Shown here one piece after another: positions 1 through 7,297 of a DNA stretch of 35,528 nucleotides (the first letter of the stretch is position 1; every line of letters starts with the position of its first letter). A program made the position numbers and the translations under genes. The notes below the pieces were generated by a model. The model did no database searches. It saw only the letters and a program-made list of their open reading frames with translations, and was not told the origin of the DNA. This stretch comes from JAWWPY01 sp033854735 (GTDB lineage: Bacteria; Actinomycetota; Actinomycetes; Streptosporangiales; Streptosporangiaceae): positions 1 through 35,528 of the forward strand of contig JAWWPY010000063.1 of assembly GCA_033854735.1 (NCBI GenBank). Direction: 5' to 3'.

Positions 1-128
1 CCTTCCAGGATCACGGAAGATTCCTGTGTCTAGCCGTCCGGAATGTTCCGTGATCACGCGCTCCCTGACCCCTTCCATGATCACGGAAGATTTCTGGGTC
101 TAGCCGTCCGGAATGTTCCGTGATCACC
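1..128. repeat. Two direct copies of a hairpin-forming intergenic repeat
   Basis: Two nearly identical units of about 58 bp begin at 1 and 71 (period 70 bp). Each holds an inverted repeat: GATCACGGAA at 9-18 pairs with TTCCGTGATC at 46-55, and TGATCACGGAA at 78-88 pairs with TTCCGTGATCA at 116-126. The loop sequence, containing CTAGCCGTCCGGAATG, is also conserved, so this is a dispersed or tandem element and not a chance hairpin. The first copy touches the window edge, so the array may continue to the left. The units lie upstream of the gene at 216. Function is unknown; a REP-like element, a transcription end for a gene further left, or an operator are all possible. Confidence 0.85.
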
Positions 129-215
129 GGAAGGGGCGGGGGGTGGGGCTCGGATGTGACTGAGAGTAGTATTTAGATCGCTGATCGCAACGTCTCCTAC
201 AGAAATGATCCCGCG
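129..215 (+). promoter_or_regulatory. Leader region of the exported protein gene
   Basis: This short gap lies between the hairpin repeats and the ATG at 216. It turns AT-richer at about 165-185, where TAGTAT (167-172) could be a -10 element, but no convincing -35 partner is visible. The ribosome binding site is weak. A start-stop of four codons (205-219) overlaps the real ATG and is probably chance. Promoter assignment is an inference only. Confidence 0.25.
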
Positions 216-878
216 ATGAACGTGGCCAGGATCGCGTCCGCACTTGCCGTGGCCGGGCTGCTGGCCGGCGGCGGCGCGGCCTACCTCGCCAGGCCCGCTT
301 CCCCTGCGGCCGCCAGCCGTGCGCCGGCGGGCACAGCCATGATGGCCCGCCCGCACGCCGCGCCGGCCAAGGCGGCCAAGGCGGCCAAGGCCGTCAAGCA
401 GGTCAGACCGGTGTCAGCCCGGGGCGGCGCACGGGCCACGTCGGTCAAGCAGGTCACCGCTAAGGGCCGCGGGCCGGCCGTCGCCAAGCCCGCCGCCGCG
501 CGGGCCGCGGCCTCACCACCGGCCAGATTCACCGCCTGGGCCAACCACGGGGGCCGGGCTCTCCTGCTGAACAGCCTGGGCATCCTGACCAAAGCCAAGT
601 CGGATGCCGCAGTGAAGAACATTGCCGCACTCCAAGCAGACTCAGGCACGCTCATCGCCGACGGCAATGCCTGCCTGGCCGATCCTCCTCCGGATTACGC
701 GGCCAGCTGGAACGCTGCCTTCGCGGCGATGGTCCGGGCGGGCGGCGACCTGGCCGCCGGGAACCTGACCGGCGCGCGGGCGGAATCCCACATCGTGGAA
801 ACTGAAATCTACGCATTCACCTCACAGGCGTCCGGATCCGGACCGGGGCACCCGCACACGGGCGGGAACCTCCCGTGA
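216..878 (+). CDS. Putative exported or membrane-anchored Ala/Lys-rich protein
   Basis: A 220-residue protein of unknown function. The N-terminus (MNVARIASALAVAGLLAGGG) is a short basic start followed by a hydrophobic stretch to about residue 25, which looks like a signal peptide or anchor. Residues 30-100 are low-complexity Ala/Pro/Lys with AKAAKAAKAVKQV-type repeats, a basic linker that could contact wall polymers or DNA. Residues 105-205 look folded, with predicted helices rich in Ala and one Cys in NACLADPPPDY. No family was recognised. The stop codon ends at 878, immediately before the stop of the convergent LysR gene at 879, so there is no room for a terminator between them. The start is the first ATG before the signal-like segment. 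Confidence is good that it is coding and low for its role. Confidence 0.7.
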   Translation: MNVARIASALAVAGLLAGGGAAYLARPASPAAASRAPAGTAMMARPHAAPAKAAKAAKAVKQVRPVSARGGARATSVKQVTAKGRGPAVAKPAAARAAASPPARFTAWANHGGRALLLNSLGILTKAKSDAAVKNIAALQADSGTLIADGNACLADPPPDYAASWNAAFAAMVRAGGDLAAGNLTGARAESHIVETEIYAFTSQASGSGPGHPHTGGNLP

Positions 879-1850
879 TCATGGAACTGCTCGGCTCCGG
901 CCGCCGCGGCCGGGCAGGTGCTCAGCGCCATCATGGAGGGCCGTAAGGATCACGGCCACCGAGGGACGGCGGACGCTGGCCGTCCGCGCCACCGCGTAGA
1001 CCTCGCGGGCCGGACTGCCCTCCGGGAGTTCACGGACGGCGACCCGCGCGTCGCCCGCGGCCAGCGCCAGCCGGGGGACGGCGGCGATGCCGATACCCCT
1101 GGCCACCAGGCTGAGGATGGTGCCCAGTCCCTCGAACTCCCATGGCACCGGCGGAGCGCCGCCGACCCCGGCGAGCAGCCGGTCCACCGCCTGCCGGGAC
1201 GGCTCCCCGGCCGGCGCCGCCATCCACCGGCTGGTCTCCCGCAACTGCCGCAGGTCGACCGGCTCCGCCGGATCGGCCAGCCGATGCCCGCGCGGCACCA
1301 CCAGCACGAGCGGATCCCGGACCAGCGGATAGAACCGCAGCAGCGGCGACTCGGTGCCGGCCGACCCCGTGCTGGCCACCCCCGTGCTGCCCAGCCCGCC
1401 CGACCAGTCGTCGACCAGGGCGACGTCCACCTCGGCCGAGCTGACCTGGCGCAAGCCTTCGGCCCGCTGGGTCTGCCGGAGCAGCAAGGTCAGCCCCGGG
1501 TGCGCCCGGAGGCTGCGCGCCAGCGCCGGCGCGAAGGCCGCGGCAGCGGTCGGGAACGCAGCGACCGACACCCGCCCCGACGGCTCCCTGGCGTGCACGG
1601 ATAGATCCGCTTCCGCCTCCTCGACCTGGGCCAAGATGCGTTCGGCGTGGGCGGTGAGCCGGCGCCCGGCGTCGGTCAGCTCGGCCGACCGCGCGGTCCG
1701 GTCGAGCAGTGCCGTGCCCGCCTCGCGTTCCAGCACGGCAAGCTGTTGCGACACCGCTGACGGGGTGTAGCCGAGGGCCGCAGCGGTAGCCGCGATGGTG
1801 CCACGCTCGGCGAACTCCTTCAGAAGGCGGAGCCGATGCAGGTCAAGCAT
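879..1850 (-). CDS. LysR-family transcriptional regulator
   Basis: A 323-residue LysR-type regulator. The winged helix-turn-helix is at residues 1-60 (RLLKEFAERGTIAATAAALG, then TPSAVSQQLAVLEREAG, then LLDRTARSAELTDAGRRL), a textbook LysR DNA-binding domain. Residues 90-300 form the periplasmic-binding-like effector domain, with SGRVSVAAFPTAAAAF at its start. Total length is normal for the family. It is transcribed divergently from the aminotransferase gene at 2032. In this family that arrangement usually means the regulator controls its divergent neighbour and itself, so it probably responds to an amino acid or keto acid linked to that enzyme; this is inference. A Gly/Ser-rich insertion (GGLGSTGVASTGSAGTES) lies near residue 155 and is probably a surface loop. 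Confidence 0.93.
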   Translation of the reverse strand: MLDLHRLRLLKEFAERGTIAATAAALGYTPSAVSQQLAVLEREAGTALLDRTARSAELTDAGRRLTAHAERILAQVEEAEADLSVHAREPSGRVSVAAFPTAAAAFAPALARSLRAHPGLTLLLRQTQRAEGLRQVSSAEVDVALVDDWSGGLGSTGVASTGSAGTESPLLRFYPLVRDPLVLVVPRGHRLADPAEPVDLRQLRETSRWMAAPAGEPSRQAVDRLLAGVGGAPPVPWEFEGLGTILSLVARGIGIAAVPRLALAAGDARVAVRELPEGSPAREVYAVARTASVRRPSVAVILTALHDGAEHLPGRGGRSRAVP

Positions 1851-2031
1851 AAGGTAATCTTAGTCTCAACAACAGTAATAGAAGCTTGTGCTAATGCATG
1901 AGCCAGGGCAAGCTGGTCAGCGTGGTCGGAGGCGCACTCCGATGCCCCGCCGCTCCACACGGCGCGATGCCGCGCCCAACCAACCGGCGCAGTGCGGCGT
2001 CCCGACCCCCCCGTAGCTAGGAGTCAAGGCC
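1851..2031. promoter_or_regulatory. Divergent promoter region with a candidate LysR box
   Basis: This 181-bp gap separates the divergent LysR and aminotransferase genes. The part next to the LysR start is AT-rich. TTAGTCTCAACAACAGTAA (1860-1878) is an imperfect dyad, TTAGT-N9-AGTAA, and contains the T-N11-A spacing expected of a LysR site. It lies only 10 bp upstream of the regulator start, consistent with autoregulation. For the aminotransferase, TAGGAG at 2017-2022 is a good ribosome binding site about 9 bp before the ATG at 2032. The operator assignment is inferred from position and symmetry. Confidence 0.4.
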
Positions 2032-3339
2032 ATGTCCATGGCTGATACAGCCATGCCGACCGTCAGCCCTGCACCAGTCACCACTCCCATCGAAATCTCG
2101 GCCACACTGGCCGCCAACGAGGCCGTCGCCGTGCGCAAGCGCGCCGGCGAGACGGTGCTCCCGCTCGCCTTTGGCGAGGCCGGCCTGCCCGCCCATCCGA
2201 TGCTCCGCGCCGCGCTGGCCGCGGCCAGCGGCGGCAACTCCTACGGCCCGGTGGCCGGGCTGACGGCGCTGCGCCAGGCCGCGGCGGGCTACTGGGCCAG
2301 GCGCAGCCTGCCCACCAGCGCCAGCTCGGTGGTCTGCGGACCAGGCAGCAAGCCGCTGCTGTTCGGCCTGCTGCTCGCCATCGGCGCGGACGTGGCCGTT
2401 CCCCAGCCAAGCTGGGTCAGCTACGCCGCACAGGCCAGCATGATTGGCGTCCGCACCCACTTCGTGCCCGCTCCGCCCGGCCAGGGTGGCATCTGCGACC
2501 CCGCTGGGCTGGCCCGGGCCGTCGAGGCGGCACGCGAGAACGGCCAGCGGATCGGCTCGGTGATCCTCACTCTGCCCGACAACCCCACCGGGCGTCTGGC
2601 CCGTCCGGGCACCATGCGCGAGCTCTGCGACGTCGCCGCGGCCTACGACCTGATCATCATCTCCGACGAGATCTACCGCGACCTGGTGCATGACCCACGG
2701 GCACCGTTCCCGAGCCCGGTGGCTTTCGCGCCGCAACGAACCGTGGTCACGACCTCCCTCAGCAAAAACCTCGCCCTGGGCGGCTGGCGGATCGGCGTGG
2801 CCAGGCTGCCAGACGGCCCGGCCGGGCGCGGGCTGCGCGACCGGCTGCTCGGCATCGCCAGCGAAATATGGTCCGCCCCGTCGGTGCCCATCCAGCAGGC
2901 GGCGGCCCTCGCCTTCACCGAACCCCCCGACATAACCGAACGAATTACCCGCAGTCGCTCCCTGCACCGGGCGGTGGCGCACGCTGTCGCGGGCCGCTTT
3001 GCCGCGGCTGGGCTGCTGGTGCCGACGCCTGAGGCCGCGTTCTATCTCTACCCGGACTTTTCCCCGTGGCGCGAGCACCTGTGCGGCCGCTACGGGATCG
3101 GCACCGGGGCCGACCTGGCCCGGCACCTGCTGGATCGCTGCGGCATGGCTGTGCTGCCCGCGAGCGCGTTCGGGGAGGACGCGGGTGAGCTGCGGGTGCG
3201 GGTGGCCACCGGCCTGCTCTACGGGGAGACCGCGGCCCAGCGTGAACGCACGCTGGCGGCCAGCGCACCGCTGGACCTGCCGTGGATTTCCGCCGCGCTG
3301 GCCCGGATCGAGGAGATCCTCGACGGACTGGCGCCGTAA
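2032..3339 (+). CDS. Class I/II pyridoxal-phosphate aminotransferase
   Basis: A 435-residue fold-type I aminotransferase of the aspartate aminotransferase superfamily. Visible landmarks are the NPTG loop at residues 184-187 (DNPTG), the PLP-contacting Asp212 and Tyr215 in SDEIY, and the Schiff-base Lys245 in SLSKNLALGGWRIG. A C-terminal RVRVATG should supply the carboxylate-binding Arg. The protein catalyses amino-group transfer between an amino acid and a 2-oxo acid in the cytoplasm; the substrate cannot be read from sequence. A start at 2032 is supported by TAGGAG at proper spacing; a second ATG lies two codons later. It is the likely target of the divergent LysR regulator. It ends 3 bp from the stop of the convergent LCP gene, and no link to the EPS genes is evident. 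Confidence 0.93.
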   Translation: MSMADTAMPTVSPAPVTTPIEISATLAANEAVAVRKRAGETVLPLAFGEAGLPAHPMLRAALAAASGGNSYGPVAGLTALRQAAAGYWARRSLPTSASSVVCGPGSKPLLFGLLLAIGADVAVPQPSWVSYAAQASMIGVRTHFVPAPPGQGGICDPAGLARAVEAARENGQRIGSVILTLPDNPTGRLARPGTMRELCDVAAAYDLIIISDEIYRDLVHDPRAPFPSPVAFAPQRTVVTTSLSKNLALGGWRIGVARLPDGPAGRGLRDRLLGIASEIWSAPSVPIQQAAALAFTEPPDITERITRSRSLHRAVAHAVAGRFAAAGLLVPTPEAAFYLYPDFSPWREHLCGRYGIGTGADLARHLLDRCGMAVLPASAFGEDAGELRVRVATGLLYGETAAQRERTLAASAPLDLPWISAALARIEEILDGLAP

Positions 3340-3342
3340 CCG

Positions 3343-4383
3343 TCAGGGAAGTACCGGCGGTGTCACCGTGGACGGGTCCTTCCGGGCGAACGCGGCGACC
3401 GAGTCATGCGTGATCGCTCGCCAGAGCTGGCTGCTCATCGGGGTGTCGAGGACGAGTTTTTTCCCGGCCACATGGGACGGGGCCGTCACGAACGTCGCCG
3501 TCCGGCCACCCAGGGCGGCCAGGTCCTTGGCCAGCGCCATGAGCTCAGAGTTGGTGAAGTTGCTGTCCACGGTCATCATGCCGGTGAGCGCGTCGAGCAC
3601 GTGGACCATTGTCAGCGGGGTGGTGAGCAGGCGACGGTGGCCGAGTTTGGACATGATCGCGCGGAGGATGTTCTGCTGGCGCAATATCCGGTCCCCGTCG
3701 GTGGTGGACGTGTCCCGCGCGTAGCGGAGCGCCGTCACGCCGTTCAGGTGGTTGACTCCGGCGTGGAACCTGTACCCGGGGCCAACGCTCGGCTTCAGCA
3801 CGATGACATCAACGCCGCCGAGAGCGTTGATCACTTTCGCGACGTGGGTGAAGTCAACCCGCGCATAGTGGTTGATCTGCACGTGGGCCAGTTTCCCGAC
3901 CGTGCGCACGAGCAAGGCCGGGCCGCCGTCAGCGAGCGCGCTCTGCAGCTCTATCGTTCCTTTCCCTGGCACCTGGACCATGACCCGCGGCGGTATCGAC
4001 ACCACGGCGGCCGCCTTCTGCCTGACGTCGATGTGCAGCAGCATGATGAGCCCGCTGAATTGAGCCCGCGACGATGCGGGCGACGACCCACCGGTGGCGC
4101 CGAATCCGGCGCCGGTGATCAGGATCGTCTGGCTGACTCCGGATGGCGGCAGCTGCCCGATATTGATCCGCGGCACGCGGCTGACCAGGTTGTTCACAAT
4201 CAGGAACCCGGCCGCGGCGGCGGCACCGACCAGCATCAGGACTCCCAGGCCTGACAGCAGCCCCTTACGTTTGCCGCGCGGCTTGCGCTTGACCGGCTGC
4301 TCCGCCTCGATAACGGCGGATGTGTGCGGAGCGGCGGCCGGTGCCGAACCGCCCGGGTCATTCCCGCTGGATGTGCCGGTCAT
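3343..4383 (-). CDS. LytR-CpsA-Psr (LCP) family protein with a divergent active site
   Basis: A 346-residue type II membrane protein. It has a cytoplasmic basic N-terminus (KRKPRGKRK, 32-40), one membrane helix (about 41-65) and an external LCP domain (85-320). LCP enzymes move lipid-linked glycopolymers onto peptidoglycan, which fits its place beside EPS genes. Family signatures seen are LIMLLHID (112-119), GGPALLVRTVGKL, NHYARVDF, INALGGVDV, HLNGVTALRYARD and DGDRILRQQN (229-238), with R223, R232 and RQQ kept. Two usually conserved spots differ: the Arg-Ser-Asp-Thr motif reads as AQFSGL (107-112), without its Asp, and the SIPRD motif reads SIPPR (129-133). These Asp/Arg residues bind metal and pyrophosphate in characterised LCP enzymes, so activity may be changed or lost. 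It is divergent from the CapD-like gene. Confidence 0.88.
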   Translation of the reverse strand: MTGTSSGNDPGGSAPAAAPHTSAVIEAEQPVKRKPRGKRKGLLSGLGVLMLVGAAAAAGFLIVNNLVSRVPRINIGQLPPSGVSQTILITGAGFGATGGSSPASSRAQFSGLIMLLHIDVRQKAAAVVSIPPRVMVQVPGKGTIELQSALADGGPALLVRTVGKLAHVQINHYARVDFTHVAKVINALGGVDVIVLKPSVGPGYRFHAGVNHLNGVTALRYARDTSTTDGDRILRQQNILRAIMSKLGHRRLLTTPLTMVHVLDALTGMMTVDSNFTNSELMALAKDLAALGGRTATFVTAPSHVAGKKLVLDTPMSSQLWRAITHDSVAAFARKDPSTVTPPVLP

Positions 4384-4665
4384 CCGCCATGCCCCCCGTG
4401 TCTATGCACTGTGTACGCACCGTGTCTATGCACTGGCCGATAGGTCTCGTTGGCGGGAATTAGCCTGTTCCGCCGGTTCCCGCGACTCTTAGGCAAAGGG
4501 AAATTCCGCAGCTCGACGGCGATTCTGCCCCCCTCGGGCAGACGAGCCGCTTACGACTTGATTACTAATAGTGTTGTATTGATTACTCAGGGTAATGTAC
4601 CCCATGCGGCGTGCGGCACCCAGCGGGTGTGCCGGCGTCTGCAGCAGCACAGGGACGGGGGCTGC
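4384..4665. promoter_or_regulatory. Divergent intergenic region between LCP and CapD-like genes
   Basis: A 282-bp gap with two notable parts. Close to the LCP start, the 15-bp sequence CGTGTCTATGCACTG occurs at 4397-4411 and again at 4421-4435; both copies and the segment between them contain GTG...CAC half-sites, suggesting an operator. Further right, 4555-4600 is distinctly AT-rich and holds two TTAC-N5-GTRN palindromes, TTACTAATAGTGT (4562-4574) and TTACTCAGGGTAA (4583-4595). These resemble elements in other gaps of this locus. AGGGACGGGG (4651-4660) is a plausible ribosome binding site for the GTG at 4666. The roles are inferred. Confidence 0.45.
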
Positions 4666-7206
4666 GTGGACAGCGGGGCGACGGGCGGAAATTCGCCCAG
4701 CATCCGTACCGGGCGGATCTTTGGTAGCCAAGCGGGACGGATCTTTGGCGGCCAAGCGGGGCGGATCTTTGGCGGCCAACGGTGGGGCCGCTCCGGCGTC
4801 GAGGCGGGCTATGACTCAGCCGCCTGGCTCGGCGGCCTGCTGGCGGCGGAATGGGTGACGAGGGTTCCGGCGCGCGCGGACCTCGGCCCGGCCGTTCTGG
4901 CCCAGCTGACATTGATCATCTGCCTCCTGTCGACCGGATCCGGACTGTTCGCCGGGCTCTACCGGGGCCGCTACCAGCGAGGCAGCCTCGACGAGGTGGT
5001 CCGCGTCGGACTGGCCTGTTGCGGCATGGCGGTGATCCTGGCCGCGACTGGCTTCGCGCTGTTCGCCGGCCAGCGGGCCGAGATCGAGACGGTCGTGGGA
5101 GGCGGGCTGTTCGCGCTGCCCGCCATGCTCGGCGCACGGTACGTGCTGTTCGCGGTCAGGCAGCGATCACGGGCGCCCGCCACTGCGGCTACCGAGATCA
5201 TCGTCTTCGGCGCGGGCGAAGCGGGCTCGATCCTGGTGCACCGGCTGACCTGCCGGCCGGACGCTCAGTATCGGCCGGTGGCGATCCTCGATGACGATCC
5301 GGCGAAGCGACGGCTGCGGATCCAGGGCATCCCGGTCCTCGGCGACCGCAGCCGGATGGCCGAGGCGGCGGCGCGGACCGGTGCCACGGTCCTGGTCATA
5401 GCGATCGCCGAGGCGAGCGGGAAGACGATCCGCGACCTCACCGTCGAGGCGGAGAACTGCGGGCTGACGCCTAAGGTCATCCCGTCGATCACGGAGATGC
5501 TCAACGGCGGCGCGCGTATCGAAGGAGTTCGTGACCCACGGATCAGCGACCTGCTCGGACGCAGGCCGGTCAAGACGGATGTCGCCACGGTCGCCGGACA
5601 CTTCGCTGGCAAGCGGATTCTGGTCACCGGAGCGGGCGGATCCATCGGCTCCGAACTCTGCCGGCAGTTGTACCAGCTCCATCCAGCGGAACTGATCATG
5701 CTGGACCGTGACGAGTCCGCCCTGCATGCCATGCAGCTGACGCTGCATGGCCGGGCGCTGCTCGACACGGACGATACGGTGCTGGCGGACATCCGCGACC
5801 CGCGCCGGATCACGGAGATCTTCGAGCAATGCCGGCCGCAGATCGTCTTTCACGCGGCGGCGCTCAAACACCTGCCGCTCCTCGAGCGCTACCCCGCCGA
5901 GGCACTGAAAAGCAACGTCTGGGGCACTCTCACGGTGCTCGAGGCCGCGGCCGCGAGCGGCGTCGAGTCATTCGTGAACATCTCGACGGACAAGGCCGCA
6001 GACCCGGTCAGCGTGCTCGGCTATTCCAAGCGGATCGGTGAGCGGCTCACCGCGCACCTGGCCGGTCGCGCCGACGGGACCTACCTGAGCGTCCGTTTCG
6101 GGAATGTCCTCGGCAGCCGCGGGTCGGTGCTGACCGCGCTCTCCGCGCAGGTGGCCGCGGGGGGCCCGGTCACCGTGACTCATCCGAAGGTCAGCCGTTA
6201 CTTCATGACCGCGGACGAGGCGGTCCAGCTGGTCCTGCAGGCCGCGGTCATCGGGGATGAGGGCGAGGTGCTCGTCCTCGACACGGGGGAACGGGTGCTG
6301 ATCGACGACATCGCGCGGAGGCTGGCCGCGCGCGCCGCAGTCGAGATCGACATCGTGTACACGGGTTTGCGCCCCGGCGAGAAACTGACCGAGGTCCTGC
6401 TCGGGCACGACGAGCTGGACGCACCGCGGCCGTACCACTCCCTCATCCGGCATGCCGCAGTGGCGCCGCTGCATCCGGACCAGGTCATTGGCCTTGATGC
6501 GGAGGGGGGGGCCGAGTACATGCGGGCCGCCCTGGCCTGCTGCGCCGGCTATGTGAGCCCAGACCTGGCCCGGTCGGGCACCGAGGGATTAGTGCGGGTC
6601 CCAGGCCCAGCAGAGCGTCACCAATCGGGTCACCAGCCGGTCGAGCAGTGCGGCGGTGTCGGCATACGCCTGCGGCGGACCCCCGATGGGGTCGGCCACG
6701 TCGTCGTCCAGGTCGTCCCCGAGCAGCGATCGGCGGTCCCTGCCGTCGTGGGCGCGGTGCAGCCATCCGGACAGCGCCTCGCCAGCTGGCCTGGCCCCGA
6801 TCGCCTCCCCGCGCCGGACGATTTCCTTCAGGGTGAACGCGCGCGGCCAGACCTCCGGCAGCGTGACCACGGCCTGCCGGACGTGCACCCGGGCCATCCC
6901 GATGACGAGGTTGGCCCGGACCAGGTCAGCCACCGTGAGCTGGCGGCTGCGGTGCGATCCGGTGTCGAGCCCGTAGGCGGCCATGGCCGAGATCGCCTCG
7001 GCCGGCGGCCGCTCGCCCACTCTCAGCAGTCCAGCCCCGTGTGCTCCGGCCGAGCGAACCGACCCGACTGCGCCGCACCCGGCCAGCCGGCGCGCGAGCA
7101 GCGCTTCGGCCATCGGGGACCGGCAGGTGTTAGCGGTGCAAAGCACCAGAATCTCGGTCACCGGGCGCGCCACATAAAGGAGCCTAGGTTCATTTACTCA
7201 GAGTGA
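4666..7206 (+). CDS. CapD/WbpM-type nucleotide-sugar dehydratase/epimerase with an open 3' extension
   Basis: A membrane-anchored polysaccharide biosynthesis protein of the WbpM/FlaA1/CapD family. These act on UDP-linked sugars by 4,6-dehydration and/or epimerisation to make precursor sugars. The N-terminal part has hydrophobic helices (about 4800-5160), followed by a CoA-binding-like Rossmann fold (IIVFGAGEAGSILVHRL). The catalytic SDR domain starts at ILVTGAGGSIGSELCRQ. It includes FHAAALKHLPLLE, ISTDKAADPVSVLGYSKR (catalytic Lys in SKR; Leu where many homologues have Met), VRFGNVLGSRGSV and GLRPGEKLTEVLL. GTG 4666 was chosen for its upstream AGGGACGGGG; the frame is open further back to TTG 4450. 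Family-like sequence ends at about 6545 (AEYMRAALACC), yet no stop comes until 7204, so the last 200-plus codons lie antisense to the phosphatase gene. The true 3' end is unclear. Confidence 0.85.
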   Translation: MDSGATGGNSPSIRTGRIFGSQAGRIFGGQAGRIFGGQRWGRSGVEAGYDSAAWLGGLLAAEWVTRVPARADLGPAVLAQLTLIICLLSTGSGLFAGLYRGRYQRGSLDEVVRVGLACCGMAVILAATGFALFAGQRAEIETVVGGGLFALPAMLGARYVLFAVRQRSRAPATAATEIIVFGAGEAGSILVHRLTCRPDAQYRPVAILDDDPAKRRLRIQGIPVLGDRSRMAEAAARTGATVLVIAIAEASGKTIRDLTVEAENCGLTPKVIPSITEMLNGGARIEGVRDPRISDLLGRRPVKTDVATVAGHFAGKRILVTGAGGSIGSELCRQLYQLHPAELIMLDRDESALHAMQLTLHGRALLDTDDTVLADIRDPRRITEIFEQCRPQIVFHAAALKHLPLLERYPAEALKSNVWGTLTVLEAAAASGVESFVNISTDKAADPVSVLGYSKRIGERLTAHLAGRADGTYLSVRFGNVLGSRGSVLTALSAQVAAGGPVTVTHPKVSRYFMTADEAVQLVLQAAVIGDEGEVLVLDTGERVLIDDIARRLAARAAVEIDIVYTGLRPGEKLTEVLLGHDELDAPRPYHSLIRHAAVAPLHPDQVIGLDAEGGAEYMRAALACCAGYVSPDLARSGTEGLVRVPGPAERHQSGHQPVEQCGGVGIRLRRTPDGVGHVVVQVVPEQRSAVPAVVGAVQPSGQRLASWPGPDRLPAPDDFLQGERARPDLRQRDHGLPDVHPGHPDDEVGPDQVSHRELAAAVRSGVEPVGGHGRDRLGRRPLAHSQQSSPVCSGRANRPDCAAPGQPAREQRFGHRGPAGVSGAKHQNLGHRARHIKEPRFIYSE
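4714..4785. repeat. Three 24-bp tandem repeats near the CapD-like start
   Basis: The 24-bp unit beginning CGGATCTTTGG and ending in AAGCGG occurs three times in a row, starting at 4714, 4738 and 4762, with a few substitutions and a divergent end in the third copy. Read in the CapD frame the unit encodes the octapeptide GRIFGGQA. Because the period is a multiple of three the reading frame is kept. It lies in the cytoplasmic N-terminal tail, ahead of the first membrane helix. Copy number may vary between strains. Confidence 0.85.
6589..7173 (-). CDS. Low-molecular-weight protein tyrosine phosphatase
   Basis: A 194-residue cytoplasmic phosphatase of the LMW-PTP family. The P-loop CX5RS is at residues 12-19 (CTANTCRSPMAE), with nucleophile Cys12 and Arg18. 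The general-acid Asp161 is in the ADPIGG motif, followed by YADTAALLDRL. In EPS loci such enzymes dephosphorylate the C-terminal tyrosine cluster of the BY-kinase, and the kinase gene is directly divergent (start 7298). At 194 residues it is longer than the usual 140-160; the extra part lies between the two motifs (about 95-155). The GTG at 7173 is assumed; an internal GTG at codon 5 would also leave the P-loop intact. The whole gene lies antisense within the open CapD frame, which is unusual; the conserved catalytic residues argue that this strand is the real gene. Confidence 0.88.
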   Translation of the reverse strand: MARPVTEILVLCTANTCRSPMAEALLARRLAGCGAVGSVRSAGAHGAGLLRVGERPPAEAISAMAAYGLDTGSHRSRQLTVADLVRANLVIGMARVHVRQAVVTLPEVWPRAFTLKEIVRRGEAIGARPAGEALSGWLHRAHDGRDRRSLLGDDLDDDVADPIGGPPQAYADTAALLDRLVTRLVTLCWAWDPH

Positions 7207-7297
7207 TCGATAGTACACTCATTGTTCGTATGCCGAGGCCGGGCCGGGTGACGCCGCTCATCGCAGCGGACCAGCGGTACAAGGGCGGGGGAATCGC
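7174..7297. promoter_or_regulatory. Bidirectional promoter region between phosphatase and Wzz-kinase genes
   Basis: A 124-bp gap that should drive both the phosphatase (leftward) and the 11-gene EPS operon (rightward). The AT-rich centre carries TTACTCAGAGTGA (7194-7206), matching the TTAC-N5-GTRA element of other gaps. It also carries GTACACTC (7213-7220), whose complement GAGTGTAC recurs at 27050. The CapD-frame stop TGA overlaps the first element. A GGGCGGGGGA stretch just before 7298 serves as ribosome binding site for the kinase gene. Confidence 0.45.

Noticed and set aside
205..219. A four-codon start-stop frame overlapping the first gene's ATG by 4 bp
   Set aside because: No ribosome binding site precedes it and such frames are frequent by chance; not called as a leader peptide.
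6504..6511. Run of eight Gs near the CapD 3' end as a frameshift
   Set aside because: The frame read as given continues into AEYMRAALACC, which looks like a normal family end; deleting a G gives an unlike sequence, so no frameshift is proposed here.
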